Shown here piece by piece: positions 15,042 through 22,666 of a DNA stretch of 25,588 bases. Numbering within the stretch: the stretch's first letter is position 1; every line of letters starts with the position of its first letter. The stretch is taken from assembly GCA_027031565.1 (NCBI GenBank), contig JALVPX010000236.1:1-25588 (forward strand). The letters run 5' to 3'. The stretch is from Deltaproteobacteria bacterium (GTDB taxonomy: Bacteria; Desulfobacterota; Dissulfuribacteria; Dissulfuribacterales; JALVPX01). Position numbers and translations under genes: made by a program. The notes under the pieces are model-generated. The model did not search any database. It saw nothing but the letters and a program-made list of their open reading frames with translations, and had not been told where the DNA came from.

Positions 15042-15065
15042 CTTTAAACAAATGGGCAATATGAT
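15038..15065 (+). promoter_or_regulatory. Candidate vanZ promoter
   Basis: TTGACT (15038-15043, 5 of 6) and TATGAT (15060-15065, 5 of 6) are 16 bases apart. Transcription should begin near 15072, two or three bases before the ATG at 15075. This would make the mRNA nearly leaderless and explain why no Shine-Dalgarno is present. Confidence 0.45.
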
Positions 15066-15074
15066 CTCTTGACC

Positions 15075-15482
15075 ATGAACCTGCCTCTATTGTTTTGCAT
15101 TATTTATGCCTCCATAATCTTCTATCTTTCATCACAAACAGGGCAAGAGCTTCCTGAGCTGCCGGCACCCGATTATGTGGCCCATTTCATAGAATATTTC
15201 GGCTTCGGGGTGCTGCTTTTTTGGTGGAGATCAAGAGCAGGGGCACTGGCGCAGATGCGCAGCAAGGCCTTTTGGCAGGCCTTGTTGTTAGGCTCATTTT
15301 ATGGGGCTACCGATGAGTTTCACCAATATTTTGTGCCGGGCCGCTGGAGCAGTTGGCATGATTGGTTCGCAGACACCCTGGGGGTGGCAGCCGGAGCACT
15401 GGCAGCAATCCTCTTCATCAAAATATGGCTACCTCTAAAAATTAGGATTTTCGTTAAGGGGCAAGACGCGCGAAAAAAATAA
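15075..15482 (+). CDS. VanZ-like membrane protein
   Basis: A 135-residue membrane protein with the VanZ-family signature: the helix MNLPLLFCIIYASIIFYLSS, DYVAHFIEYFGFG (residues 33-45), the acidic DEFHQYFVPGR (80-90), and DWFADTLGVAAGALAAILF (97-115). About four membrane helices are expected. VanZ gives low-level teicoplanin resistance in enterococci, but most relatives have no known role, so no resistance is implied. The ATG at 15075 is preferred over the in-frame TTG at 15069; neither has a Shine-Dalgarno. The last 18 codons (Trp118 to Lys135) and the stop lie within a dispersed repeat, so the basic tail LKIRIFVKGQDARKK is probably not ancestral to the family. Confidence 0.85.
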   Translation: MNLPLLFCIIYASIIFYLSSQTGQELPELPAPDYVAHFIEYFGFGVLLFWWRSRAGALAQMRSKAFWQALLLGSFYGATDEFHQYFVPGRWSSWHDWFADTLGVAAGALAAILFIKIWLPLKIRIFVKGQDARKK

Positions 15483-15560
15483 CCGCAAACATGCCTGATC
15501 TATCAAGGCTAAGCAGCTAGGCCGCTGAGCGGCCAAAAGAATAATTTTGGTAAGTGCCCT
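15427..15560. repeat. Dispersed palindromic repeat, copy 2, overlapping the vanZ 3' end
   Basis: The left end GGCTACCTCTAAAAATT (15427-15443) is shared with 1630-1646 (reverse) and nearly with 25571-25587. A degenerate inverted counterpart (CCAAAAGAATAATTTTGG and beyond) lies near 15533-15560. Between them is CGCGCGAAAAAAATAACCG, similar in style to the 9281 element, and a perfect hairpin GGCCGC-TGA-GCGGCC (15520-15534). The right boundary is an estimate. Confidence 0.5.
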
Positions 15561-15604
15561 TGATATGTATTGACGCCTCCGGCGCCCTGTGCCATGTTAA
15601 GATT

Positions 15605-16339
15605 ATGTTACGAAAAATTGACCAGCTCATTGATGAACTGGATGCATGGCTCCGTTTTCACAAGAAAATGGGGCTTGAGGCGCTTCCTGCTTCTCCGGGG
15701 GTAAAATCCTTTATCAGCTCCACTGACAACTCGTTAATAAATGCGAAAGATGCCTTTACAAAACCTCCTGGGAGCCTGGAGGCACTCCAAAAAGCGGCCC
15801 TGGAGTGCACACGCTGCAGGCTGCATGAAACAAGGCACAACGTCGTGTTCGGGGAAGGACCTGCTAACGCGAGACTCATGCTCGTGGGCGAGGCACCGGG
15901 CAAAGAGGAAGATCTTACAGGACGCCCCTTTGTTGGGGCCTCAGGCCAGCTTTTGACCAAGATGCTTAATGCCATAGAGATCGACCGGCAGGAGGTATTC
16001 ATTACATCGATCTTAAAGTGCCGCCCGCCTGGCAACAGGGCCCCAAAGGCCGACGAAATAAGGGCTTGCATGCCGATTCTGATGACCCAAATAGAACTCA
16101 TCAGGCCCAAATTAATCCTTGCCCTTGGAAACGTGGCAGCCCACAACCTCTTGAATACGAAGGAAGGTCTTAAAAAACTCCGTGGAAAGTTTCACTCACT
16201 CAATGGGATAAAACTGCTGGTAACCTATCATCCAGCCTATATTCTGCGCTTTGCAGGCCAAAGGCAGAAGGCCTTGAAGATAGAGGCCTGGAACGACCTG
16301 CAATTACTCCAAAGGGAGTATAAAAAATTGGAGGTCTAG
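15605..16339 (+). CDS. Uracil-DNA glycosylase, family 4 (4Fe-4S)
   Basis: This enzyme removes uracil from DNA as the first step of base excision repair. From the ATG at 15605 it has 244 residues. Four Cys ligands are in the family-4 pattern: Cys68-x2-Cys71 (CTRCRLHETR), Cys139 (ILKCRPPGNR) and Cys155 with x15 between the last two, the same spacing as the Thermus enzyme. The active-site loop GEAPGKEEDLTGRPFVG and the HPAYIL motif are intact. The N-terminal helix DQLIDELDAWLRFHKKMGLEALPAS is typical of bacterial members. The frame extends to a GTG at 15554, but that part lies in or near the repeat. It ends one base before the next gene, so it is the first gene of a four-gene run. Confidence 0.93.
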   Translation: MLRKIDQLIDELDAWLRFHKKMGLEALPASPGVKSFISSTDNSLINAKDAFTKPPGSLEALQKAALECTRCRLHETRHNVVFGEGPANARLMLVGEAPGKEEDLTGRPFVGASGQLLTKMLNAIEIDRQEVFITSILKCRPPGNRAPKADEIRACMPILMTQIELIRPKLILALGNVAAHNLLNTKEGLKKLRGKFHSLNGIKLLVTYHPAYILRFAGQRQKALKIEAWNDLQLLQREYKKLEV

Positions 16340-16343
16340 TTTG
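16330..16343 (+). promoter_or_regulatory. Ribosome site that decides a TTG start
   Basis: GGAGG at 16330-16334 is followed after six bases by TTG at 16341, an ideal spacing. The first ATG in frame, at 16362, has no such site. The Shine-Dalgarno lies inside the last codons of the glycosylase gene, suggesting coupling. Confidence 0.6.
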
Positions 16344-17738
16344 ACGCAAAGCTCTCTCCAGATGCTGCGCGATTCCCTGGCAGACAAGGTGCCTGCTGCC
16401 TGTTCTCCCCGGCTGCTGGCCCTTGTCATCTTCATCTTTTTCTTGCAGACCAATTCCTGCCCTTTTGCCCTTGAGGGGAGGCAACAGCGCAACGAGTACG
16501 CTGTAAAGACCATCTATCTGCTGACCTTGAGGGGGAGCATCAATCCCGGGGCCAAACTTTTTCTTGAGCGTGCAGTCAGGCAGGCTGCTGCCGATAGAGG
16601 CGCTGCCTTGGTCGTGGAGCTCAACACCCCCGGGGGCCTGGTGTCCACCTTGAGAGACATGGTCCAAATCATCATGTCTGCCCCAGTCCCGGTAGTCGTC
16701 TATGTTGCGCCTGCTGGCTCACAGGCGGCTTCGGCTGGAGCGATCTTGACACTGGCCGCCCACGTAGCAGCTATGGCGCCAGGAACCAACATAGGGGCAG
16801 CCCATCCTGTTGCCCTCGGGCCTGGAGCAAAGAATGGCAAAGCCGCGAATGTGGTCAAAAAGGCCGAAAACGACGTAGCAGCCCTGGCACGAAGCGTGGC
16901 CTCAGAGAGGGGCAGAAATACGAAGTGGGCTGAAAAGGCTGTCCGGGAAAGCGTCTCAGCCACGGCAAGGGAGGCCCTGAAGTTAAAAATCATAGATTTT
17001 GTCGCCTCCAGCCTTGATGAGCTCCTGCAAAAGGGCAATGGGATCAAGATCAAATTAGGCTCCAGGCCGGTGACTTTAAAGTTTGTATCTCCAAGAATAA
17101 TCAGGGTGAAAGAAAACCTGAGGGAACGGATCCTGCGCACCATTGCGGATCCAAACATAGCCTATCTGCTGCTCATGGCTGGAATGATCGGCCTCTATTT
17201 CGAGTTTGCCCACCCAGGCGTTATCTTTCCCGGCAGTGTAGGCGCCATCTGTTTGCTCCTAGGCCTCTATGCCTTGCAGGCGCTGTCGGTCAGCAGTGCA
17301 GGCCTGCTGCTTCTCTTGCTAGCAGCCATCTTGTTCGTACTCGAGCTTGCCATAACCAGCCACGGGATTTTGGGCGCTGCCGGGTTTGCATCGCTTGTCA
17401 TGGGCTCCATCATGCTCTTTGATTCTTCTAAGAGCGGTGCTGCCATCTCCCCTGAGGTGCTCTGGCCTACACTGGCTGGCGTTGGCCTCTTCATGGGTGC
17501 AATCATATTCGTTGCCACCAAGGCTGCGCTTTCAAGGCCTAAGACCGGCAAAAAGGCCCTGATCGGCCAGGTCGGAACTGTAAAAAGGGAGATAGAGGCC
17601 CTGGGTGAGGGCCTGGTTTTCGTTGACGGCGAGTTGTGGACAGGCACAAGTAAAACCCGTTTAGAAAAAGATCGTAAGGTAAGGGTCATTGACGTAAAAG
17701 GACTAACTCTTGTTGTTGAACCCCTTGATGATGCATAG
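16341..17738 (+). CDS. NfeD-family membrane protease with ClpP-like domain (NfeD1b type)
   Basis: The 465-residue protein has a hydrophobic N-terminal segment at about residues 24-40. A ClpP-fold serine protease domain follows (about 55-230), with VVELNTPGGL at residues 91-100 and the catalytic Ser131 in GSQAASAG. A Lys at 173 or 174 in VVKKAENDVAA is probably the general base, by analogy with the Ser-Lys dyad of the Pyrococcus enzyme PH1510. Several membrane helices follow (about 278-400), then a C-terminal OB-fold NfeD domain (GQVGTVKREIEALGEGLVFVDGELW). The family cleaves the hydrophobic C-terminus of its partner stomatin. That partner is encoded next, 12 bases downstream. The start is TTG at 16341, supported by its ribosome site. 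Confidence 0.92.
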   Translation: MTQSSLQMLRDSLADKVPAACSPRLLALVIFIFFLQTNSCPFALEGRQQRNEYAVKTIYLLTLRGSINPGAKLFLERAVRQAAADRGAALVVELNTPGGLVSTLRDMVQIIMSAPVPVVVYVAPAGSQAASAGAILTLAAHVAAMAPGTNIGAAHPVALGPGAKNGKAANVVKKAENDVAALARSVASERGRNTKWAEKAVRESVSATAREALKLKIIDFVASSLDELLQKGNGIKIKLGSRPVTLKFVSPRIIRVKENLRERILRTIADPNIAYLLLMAGMIGLYFEFAHPGVIFPGSVGAICLLLGLYALQALSVSSAGLLLLLLAAILFVLELAITSHGILGAAGFASLVMGSIMLFDSSKSGAAISPEVLWPTLAGVGLFMGAIIFVATKAALSRPKTGKKALIGQVGTVKREIEALGEGLVFVDGELWTGTSKTRLEKDRKVRVIDVKGLTLVVEPLDDA

Positions 17739-17750
17739 GAGGATCTAACA

Positions 17751-18545
17751 ATGCCTATCTCTTTTGCCTTTTTGCTATTCCTTCTCATAACCTTTCTTGC
17801 AACCTCGATCAGGGTGATGAAGGAATATGAACGGGCGGTGGTATTCCGCCTCGGGCGGCTCCTCAGGGCCAAGGGCCCGGGGCTCATTATTTTGATTCCA
17901 GTTATCGATAAGATGAAAAAGGTGGACCTTCGGACCATCACCCTCGATGTTCCTCCGCAGGATATCATCACAAGAGACAACGTCTCTGTGAGGGTGAGCG
18001 CGGTTGTATATTTCAGGGTGCTGGAGCCTGAAAAGGCAGTGGTGCAGGTTGAAAACTACCTTTTCGCTACTTCGCAGCTATCGCAAACCACCTTGCGGAG
18101 TGTGTGCGGCCAGGCAGAACTGGATGAACTGCTGGCTGAACGGGACAAGATAAATGCCAGGATCCAGGCGATCCTGGACCAGGATACAGAGCCCTGGGGC
18201 GTCAAGGTAAGCAAGGTAGAGGTCAAGGAAATAGACCTGCCAGACGAAATGAAACGCGCCATGGCCAAACAGGCAGAGGCAGAAAGGGAAAGGCGTTCCA
18301 AGGTGATAAATGCCGAGGGCGAATACCAGGCTGCGGCACGGCTGGCTGAAGCAGCCGCCATTATTCAAAGTGCCCCGGCTGCCCTGCAGTTGAGATTTCT
18401 GCAGACATTGAGGGAAGTTGCAGCTGAGAACAATTCAACGATACTCTTTCCCCTGCCCATTGACATGATAAAGCCCTTTATGAGCTGTTGGGAGCATGGG
18501 GATGCGGCAACAAAAAAGAAAGAGGACGGTCCTAAAGAGAGATGA
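17751..18545 (+). CDS. Stomatin-like SPFH/band 7 protein (slipin)
   Basis: A 264-residue membrane-anchored scaffold protein. It has one N-terminal membrane helix (MPISFAFLLFLLITFLATSI), then the SPFH domain: MKEYERAVVFRLGRL, GPGLIILIPVIDKM, DVPPQDIITRDNVSVRVSAVVYFRV and ATSQLSQTTLRSVCGQAELDELL. A coiled-coil stretch AKQAEAERERRSKVINAEGEYQAAARLAEAA follows, and the C-terminal PLPIDMIKPF is in the usual place of the NfeD cleavage site. AGGAGG eight bases before ATG 17751 is a strong ribosome site. With the NfeD protease it forms the classical two-gene unit thought to organise membrane domains. Its stop codon overlaps the HDOD start. Confidence 0.94.
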   Translation: MPISFAFLLFLLITFLATSIRVMKEYERAVVFRLGRLLRAKGPGLIILIPVIDKMKKVDLRTITLDVPPQDIITRDNVSVRVSAVVYFRVLEPEKAVVQVENYLFATSQLSQTTLRSVCGQAELDELLAERDKINARIQAILDQDTEPWGVKVSKVEVKEIDLPDEMKRAMAKQAEAERERRSKVINAEGEYQAAARLAEAAAIIQSAPAALQLRFLQTLREVAAENNSTILFPLPIDMIKPFMSCWEHGDAATKKKEDGPKER

Positions 18546-19375
18546 ACGAAAAAATCTTGGGCATAAATTGGGACAGCAATAACATACCCACCTTGCCATC
18601 TGTGGCACACAAGCTCATATTCGCTGCTGGCGAAGGAGAAACAGGCATAGCCGAGATTGCGACTATCATCGAACAGGATCCTTCCCTGGCGCTGAAGGTA
18701 TTGAAGGCAGCAAACAGCGCCTTTTACGCCCTCAACCTTGAAATCACGTCCATAAAGCATGCCACTGTCCTGCTGGGTATGGATGAGGTAAAAAAGTTGG
18801 CCCTTGGTTTCCTGCTGGCCTCAAACTTCCTGAGCGTTTCAAAGCAGATTGCAAAGGAGGCAGAGGCCTTGTGGAAACATCTTCTTGCCACGGCCGTATT
18901 TGCCCAGGATCTTCAACAGGGCGGTGAACAAGACCCTGACCTTTATACCCTCGGGCTTCTGCATGACCTTGGCTGGCTGGTTCTCATGTCTGAATATCCT
19001 GACACCTACAAAAAAATCGCCAACTGGAACACAACGCTCTTTGAGGCCGAAAACGAGCTCGGCATAGACCATCAATTGTGGGGCGCAAAACTAGCAGAAA
19101 AATGGGGGCTGCCAGAACCCTTCCAGGTGGTGAATTTCCGTCATCACTACCCGTGCAGGGAACTTGCCTCTCCCCGCTACCTGCTCCAGATGCACATTGC
19201 AAACTACCTTGCAGACAAGGCCGGATTCATTGCAGTCAGGCCGGACTCAACACCCTTGGACCCCTGCGCAGTCCAGGGACTCGGCCTGGATGATGACACC
19301 ATGGAGGAAATGGAGCAGGCGTGCCTGAACGAGTCAGGCAGGATCGAGGAGCTGTGGGAGATCATGACAGGCTAA
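18542..19375 (+). CDS. HDOD domain protein
   Basis: This 277-residue protein has the HDOD domain, a catalytically degenerate relative of HD phosphohydrolases found in bacterial signalling proteins. Seen: LPSVAHKLIFAAG, IAEIATIIEQDPSLALKVLKAANSAFY (about 38-62), IKHATVLLGMDEVKKLALGF, the partly retained LLHDLG (His141-Asp142) and the ligand-like NFRHHY further on. No receiver, GGDEF or EAL domain is attached, so it would act alone or through a partner. Its ATG overlaps the stomatin stop as ATGA, which points to translational coupling with the NfeD-stomatin pair. The last codons interlock with the convergent pgsA gene. The biochemical function is unknown. Confidence 0.9.
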   Translation: MNEKILGINWDSNNIPTLPSVAHKLIFAAGEGETGIAEIATIIEQDPSLALKVLKAANSAFYALNLEITSIKHATVLLGMDEVKKLALGFLLASNFLSVSKQIAKEAEALWKHLLATAVFAQDLQQGGEQDPDLYTLGLLHDLGWLVLMSEYPDTYKKIANWNTTLFEAENELGIDHQLWGAKLAEKWGLPEPFQVVNFRHHYPCRELASPRYLLQMHIANYLADKAGFIAVRPDSTPLDPCAVQGLGLDDDTMEEMEQACLNESGRIEELWEIMTG

Positions 19376-19926
19376 CCTTGTTCGCCATTTCCAATGCTGC
19401 TTATGCCCAACATCATGTAGTGTAGGCCGGAAAGCACGGTAAGCAGGGCAGTGGTTACGTAGAAACCTGGAAGAACCAGGCCTGGCAGGGGGTAATAACG
19501 GCTGGCAAAGACAAGAAAGATGGTTCCCAATTGAAACAGGGTGGTGCACTTGCCCAGCAGGGTTGGCCTTATTTCGACCCCTCTGTGAAACAAGAAAAGC
19601 AGCAACACCCCCATTATTATGATCACGTCCCTGCTTATCACCAGCACCGCCAGGTAATTGGGAATATATCCAGTGGCCACCAAAGTGGCATATGATGTGT
19701 TAAGCAGCAATTTATCCGCAATGGGGTCCAATATGGCGCCTGTCATGGTTTTCTGTTTGAGCACCCTGGCCAGAAAACCATCCAGGCCGTCTGTAACACC
19801 AGCAGCCACGAAAACTGCAAAGGCATAGTCAATCCTTCTGTCCAGCATGAAGATTACCATGGCAGGAGTAAGGACAATACGAGTCAATGTAAGTAGATTT
19901 GGTAGATTGATAGCCGGTTTTACCAT
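19372..19926 (-). CDS. pgsA: CDP-alcohol phosphatidyltransferase, probable phosphatidylglycerophosphate synthase
   Basis: An integral membrane enzyme of 184 residues. It carries the complete CDP-alcohol phosphotransferase motif: Asp46, Asp49-Gly50, Ala53-Arg54, Gly63, Asp67 and Asp71 in DGLDGFLARVLKQKTMTGAI plus LDPIAD. The start NLPNLLTLTRIVLTP is typical of PgsA, which makes phosphatidylglycerol phosphate from CDP-diacylglycerol and glycerol-3-phosphate. About five membrane helices can be seen. The ATG at 19924-19926 lies inside the last codons of miaA (7-base overlap). The TAG stop shares bases with the HDOD TAA stop on the other strand. Another alcohol substrate cannot be excluded without alignment. 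Confidence 0.87.
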   Translation of the reverse strand: MVKPAINLPNLLTLTRIVLTPAMVIFMLDRRIDYAFAVFVAAGVTDGLDGFLARVLKQKTMTGAILDPIADKLLLNTSYATLVATGYIPNYLAVLVISRDVIIIMGVLLLFLFHRGVEIRPTLLGKCTTLFQLGTIFLVFASRYYPLPGLVLPGFYVTTALLTVLSGLHYMMLGISSIGNGEQG

Positions 19927-20858
19927 TTATGCACGCCTGACCATATATTCTTCATAGCTTCAAGCCGTTCGGGGTGAAACCACCTGACAAGGGGATCTGC
20001 CTTGAACCAGGTGATCTGCCGCTTGGCATAACGCCGTGTATCCCTTTTAAGGAGGTGTATTGCCTCGTCCAGGCTCACCTTCCCTGAAAGAAACATGATA
20101 ATATGGCGGTAACCCAGGGAACGCAAGGGCCTAAGGCGGGGATCGTAGCCCTTTTTTAAAAGCCCCTTGACCTCATCAATAAATCCAGCCTCGATCATCA
20201 TGTCCACCCGCTGTTCGATTCGGTGGTACAGCTCTTCCCTGGGCCGTATCAAACCAATCTTGAATACCGGCCATCCCTTAAGGCCCCCTCTTCTTCCCTG
20301 CTTCCACCACCAGGAAATGGGCCTGCCAGACTCCATGTAGACCTCGGCTGCACGGATCAGCCTGTAAACATCATTGGGATGGATGGCAGAAAGCGCATCA
20401 GGGTCAACCTCGCTCAAGAAACTGGTCAATATCTCAGTTCCAAATCTCTGCGCCATCTCCTTTAAGACTGCCCTCACAGCAGGGTTTCTGCCAGGGCTCG
20501 GACTCAGCCCCTCGAGCAGGGCCTTGAGATAGAGGCCTGTTCCCCCGGTGAGGATGACACTTCTTGAACTCGAGACTATGTGTTCAACCACCGGCACTGC
20601 CTTCCTGACATAAGATGCCGCGTCAAGGAATTGATCAGGCTCTGCAATATCAAAGAGATGATGGGGAACCAGGCTGCGCTCTTCCTTGCTTGGTTTTGCA
20701 GAGCCTATGTCCAGCCCCTTGTAAACCTGAACGGAATCAAAGTTTACTATCTCTCCCCGTATCTCCCCGGCAAGCCTCAAGGATGTAGCGGTCTTGCCCA
20801 CAGCAGTCGGCCCCACTATGGCAACCAGGGGAAAGCGTTGAGGAATCTGCCAAGTCAT
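19920..20858 (-). CDS. miaA: tRNA dimethylallyltransferase MiaA
   Basis: MiaA isopentenylates A37 of tRNAs that read UNN codons. The protein (312 residues from the ATG at 20858) has P-loop GPTAVGKT, the substrate segment NFDSVQVYKGLDIGSAKP, HHLFDI, GGTGLYLKALLEG, the LRPLRSLGYRH block and the RRYAKRQITWF C-terminal motif. I chose ATG 20856-20858 because AAGG lies about six bases before it. The frame extends 8 codons to a GTG at 20882, next to a GGGG too close to serve as its ribosome site. It follows mutL by about 50 bp and overlaps pgsA by 7 bases. A tRNA-Phe gene, encoding a probable substrate, lies at the other end of this operon, perhaps by chance. Confidence 0.95.
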   Translation of the reverse strand: MTWQIPQRFPLVAIVGPTAVGKTATSLRLAGEIRGEIVNFDSVQVYKGLDIGSAKPSKEERSLVPHHLFDIAEPDQFLDAASYVRKAVPVVEHIVSSSRSVILTGGTGLYLKALLEGLSPSPGRNPAVRAVLKEMAQRFGTEILTSFLSEVDPDALSAIHPNDVYRLIRAAEVYMESGRPISWWWKQGRRGGLKGWPVFKIGLIRPREELYHRIEQRVDMMIEAGFIDEVKGLLKKGYDPRLRPLRSLGYRHIIMFLSGKVSLDEAIHLLKRDTRRYAKRQITWFKADPLVRWFHPERLEAMKNIWSGVHKW

Positions 20859-20908
20859 TTGGGCCTTTTCATTCAGCAGCACCCCGCATGCTTAATCAAT
20901 TTGAAGAG

Positions 20909-22666
20909 CTATCTCTTGAATCTCTTTTTGATTTCATCCATGGTTATAGAGACAACCACCGGCCTGCCATGCGGACAATTCGTGACCCCCTGTTCCATGA
21001 GATCACCCATCAATTCGGCCATCTCTTGCGGATGCAGCACATCATCTGCCTTGACTGCGCAGCGGCACGCAATCCGTGCTGCCATGTCCCACAAAAGGTC
21101 TTTGGGATCACTGGAACTCTTCTCAAGGGCGCTGTCCAGAAGCTCGGAAACCGCCCTTGCCTTGTCTGGCTGCCTTGCAATGATGTCTGGGACTTCGTGT
21201 ACGGCGATTTCAGTGGCGCCAAAGGTCTCAAGCTTCAGACCAAATTTCTCAAAAACAGGCAAACATTTTTCTACCATTGCGATTTCATCCGGCTTCCTTT
21301 CAATCACAATGGGAAATGCCAGCTGCTGGCTCACGATCTTTTCCCCCGAGTCGATGTGCTCCATCAGCTCCTTGAACAAAAGCGCCTCATGGGCAGCGTG
21401 CTGGTCCACCATCAAAAGCCCTTCCGGCCCCTCGAAGAGGAGATAGGTATCGGCCAACTGGCCTATCAGCCTGAAGGGGCTCGTGCTGCTGAAAAATTGC
21501 CTGTGCTGCTCAAGGGCCGGGGTCGGCTCGCAGGCCTCCATTGAAACCAATTCTTCCATTCCGTACTGGTGCGTTGCAGCAAATCCAGGCACCGGCCCTT
21601 CACCCCCTGCGGCTTGCTCACCTGAAGGGCCAGAAGTTTCCGATAAATCCCTTGCCGAGGCTGTTTTGAACGGATGGCTTCGGCCCTCAAGGGCCTCCCT
21701 TACGCCATGATACAAGGAGCGAAAGATGGTATCTGTATCCCTGAATCTCACCTCCTGTTTGGCTGGATGGCAATTTACATCCACGAATTCAGGCCGTGCA
21801 TCTATAAACACCGCCCCCAAGGGATAGGCGCCTTTTACGAAAATGCCCCTGCACGCCTCGGAAAGTGCCTTCCACAACATGCGATCCTTGACCAGCCTCT
21901 TATTCACGTAGAAATAGAATCCCTTGCTGCTCGATCTCGCTTCTTCTGGAGGAGAGACATAACCCTTCATGGAAAACCATGGCCCCTTTGCTTTAAATTC
22001 CAACAACTTGTGCGCCACCTTCTCGCCGACCAGGGGCCACAGGGCCATGCGGCCGGAAAGCCCCGTTTTTGACTTGAATAGAGTGCGCTTCCCGCTGATC
22101 AGCTCAAAATGGACATTGGGATTCGAGGCAGCGTAAACCCTCACCGTCTGGGAGACATGGCCCAACTCGGTCTGGGCGCTCTTCAGGAATTTTCGCCTGG
22201 CCGGTATGAGGCCGAAGAGGTCCTCCACCTTGACCAGGGTTCCTGCAGGAGCCCCTCTTGGCCTTATGCCTTTTTCCCGGCCAAAGGAGATTGTGAGCTC
22301 CCAACCTGTGGACTCCTGGCGTTGCCTGGAGATTATGGTAAACGCTGACACTGAAGCAATGCTTGCCAGCGCCTCGCCCCTGAACCCCAGGGTCCTTATG
22401 GCCGCCAGATCCTCTTCTGTAGAAATCTTGCTCGTAGCATGGGGCTCAACAGCAAGCTCGAGGTCTTGCCTGTCCATGCCTGAGCCGTCATCCTTTACCT
22501 GTACAAGGTCGCGCCCCCCTCCTTCCACGGTTATTTCGATCCTGCCTGCGCCTGCGTCCAGGGCATTTTCGATCAACTCCTTAACCACTGAGGCAGGCCG
22601 CTCTATTACTTCGCCTGCAGCTATCTGGTTGGCGACCTGTGAGGGCAGGATCTTTATTCTACCCAT
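20909..22666 (-). CDS. mutL: DNA mismatch repair protein MutL
   Basis: MutL couples mismatch recognition by MutS to strand nicking. The 585-residue protein has the GHKL ATPase motifs ENALDAGA, DDGSGM and TLGFRGEAL in the N-terminal third, a linker rich in Gly/Pro/Ser (about 340-390), and a C-terminal dimerisation/endonuclease domain. The domain's motifs DQHAAHE (about residue 420), ACRCAVKADD and CPHGRP (about 563) mark it as an endonuclease-proficient type, as expected in bacteria without MutH. In the DQHA(x)2E(x)4E motif the second Glu is replaced by Lys with a Glu one position later. The start ATG overlaps the uvrC end by 8 bases. MutS is not in the window. Confidence 0.96.
   Translation of the reverse strand: MGRIKILPSQVANQIAAGEVIERPASVVKELIENALDAGAGRIEITVEGGGRDLVQVKDDGSGMDRQDLELAVEPHATSKISTEEDLAAIRTLGFRGEALASIASVSAFTIISRQRQESTGWELTISFGREKGIRPRGAPAGTLVKVEDLFGLIPARRKFLKSAQTELGHVSQTVRVYAASNPNVHFELISGKRTLFKSKTGLSGRMALWPLVGEKVAHKLLEFKAKGPWFSMKGYVSPPEEARSSSKGFYFYVNKRLVKDRMLWKALSEACRGIFVKGAYPLGAVFIDARPEFVDVNCHPAKQEVRFRDTDTIFRSLYHGVREALEGRSHPFKTASARDLSETSGPSGEQAAGGEGPVPGFAATHQYGMEELVSMEACEPTPALEQHRQFFSSTSPFRLIGQLADTYLLFEGPEGLLMVDQHAAHEALLFKELMEHIDSGEKIVSQQLAFPIVIERKPDEIAMVEKCLPVFEKFGLKLETFGATEIAVHEVPDIIARQPDKARAVSELLDSALEKSSSDPKDLLWDMAARIACRCAVKADDVLHPQEMAELMGDLMEQGVTNCPHGRPVVVSITMDEIKKRFKR

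Noticed and set aside
15075..15482. Antibiotic resistance role for the VanZ-like protein
   Set aside because: No other van gene is present, and the VanZ family is widespread with mostly unknown roles.
15520..15534. Perfect hairpin GGCCGC-TGA-GCGGCC as terminator of vanZ
   Set aside because: No T-run follows on either strand (AAAAGAATAATTTT on plus), and it belongs to the repeat element.
20580..21544. Plus-strand frames of 218-288 codons opposite miaA and mutL
   Set aside because: They are shadows of conserved MiaA and MutL coding sequence without family features.
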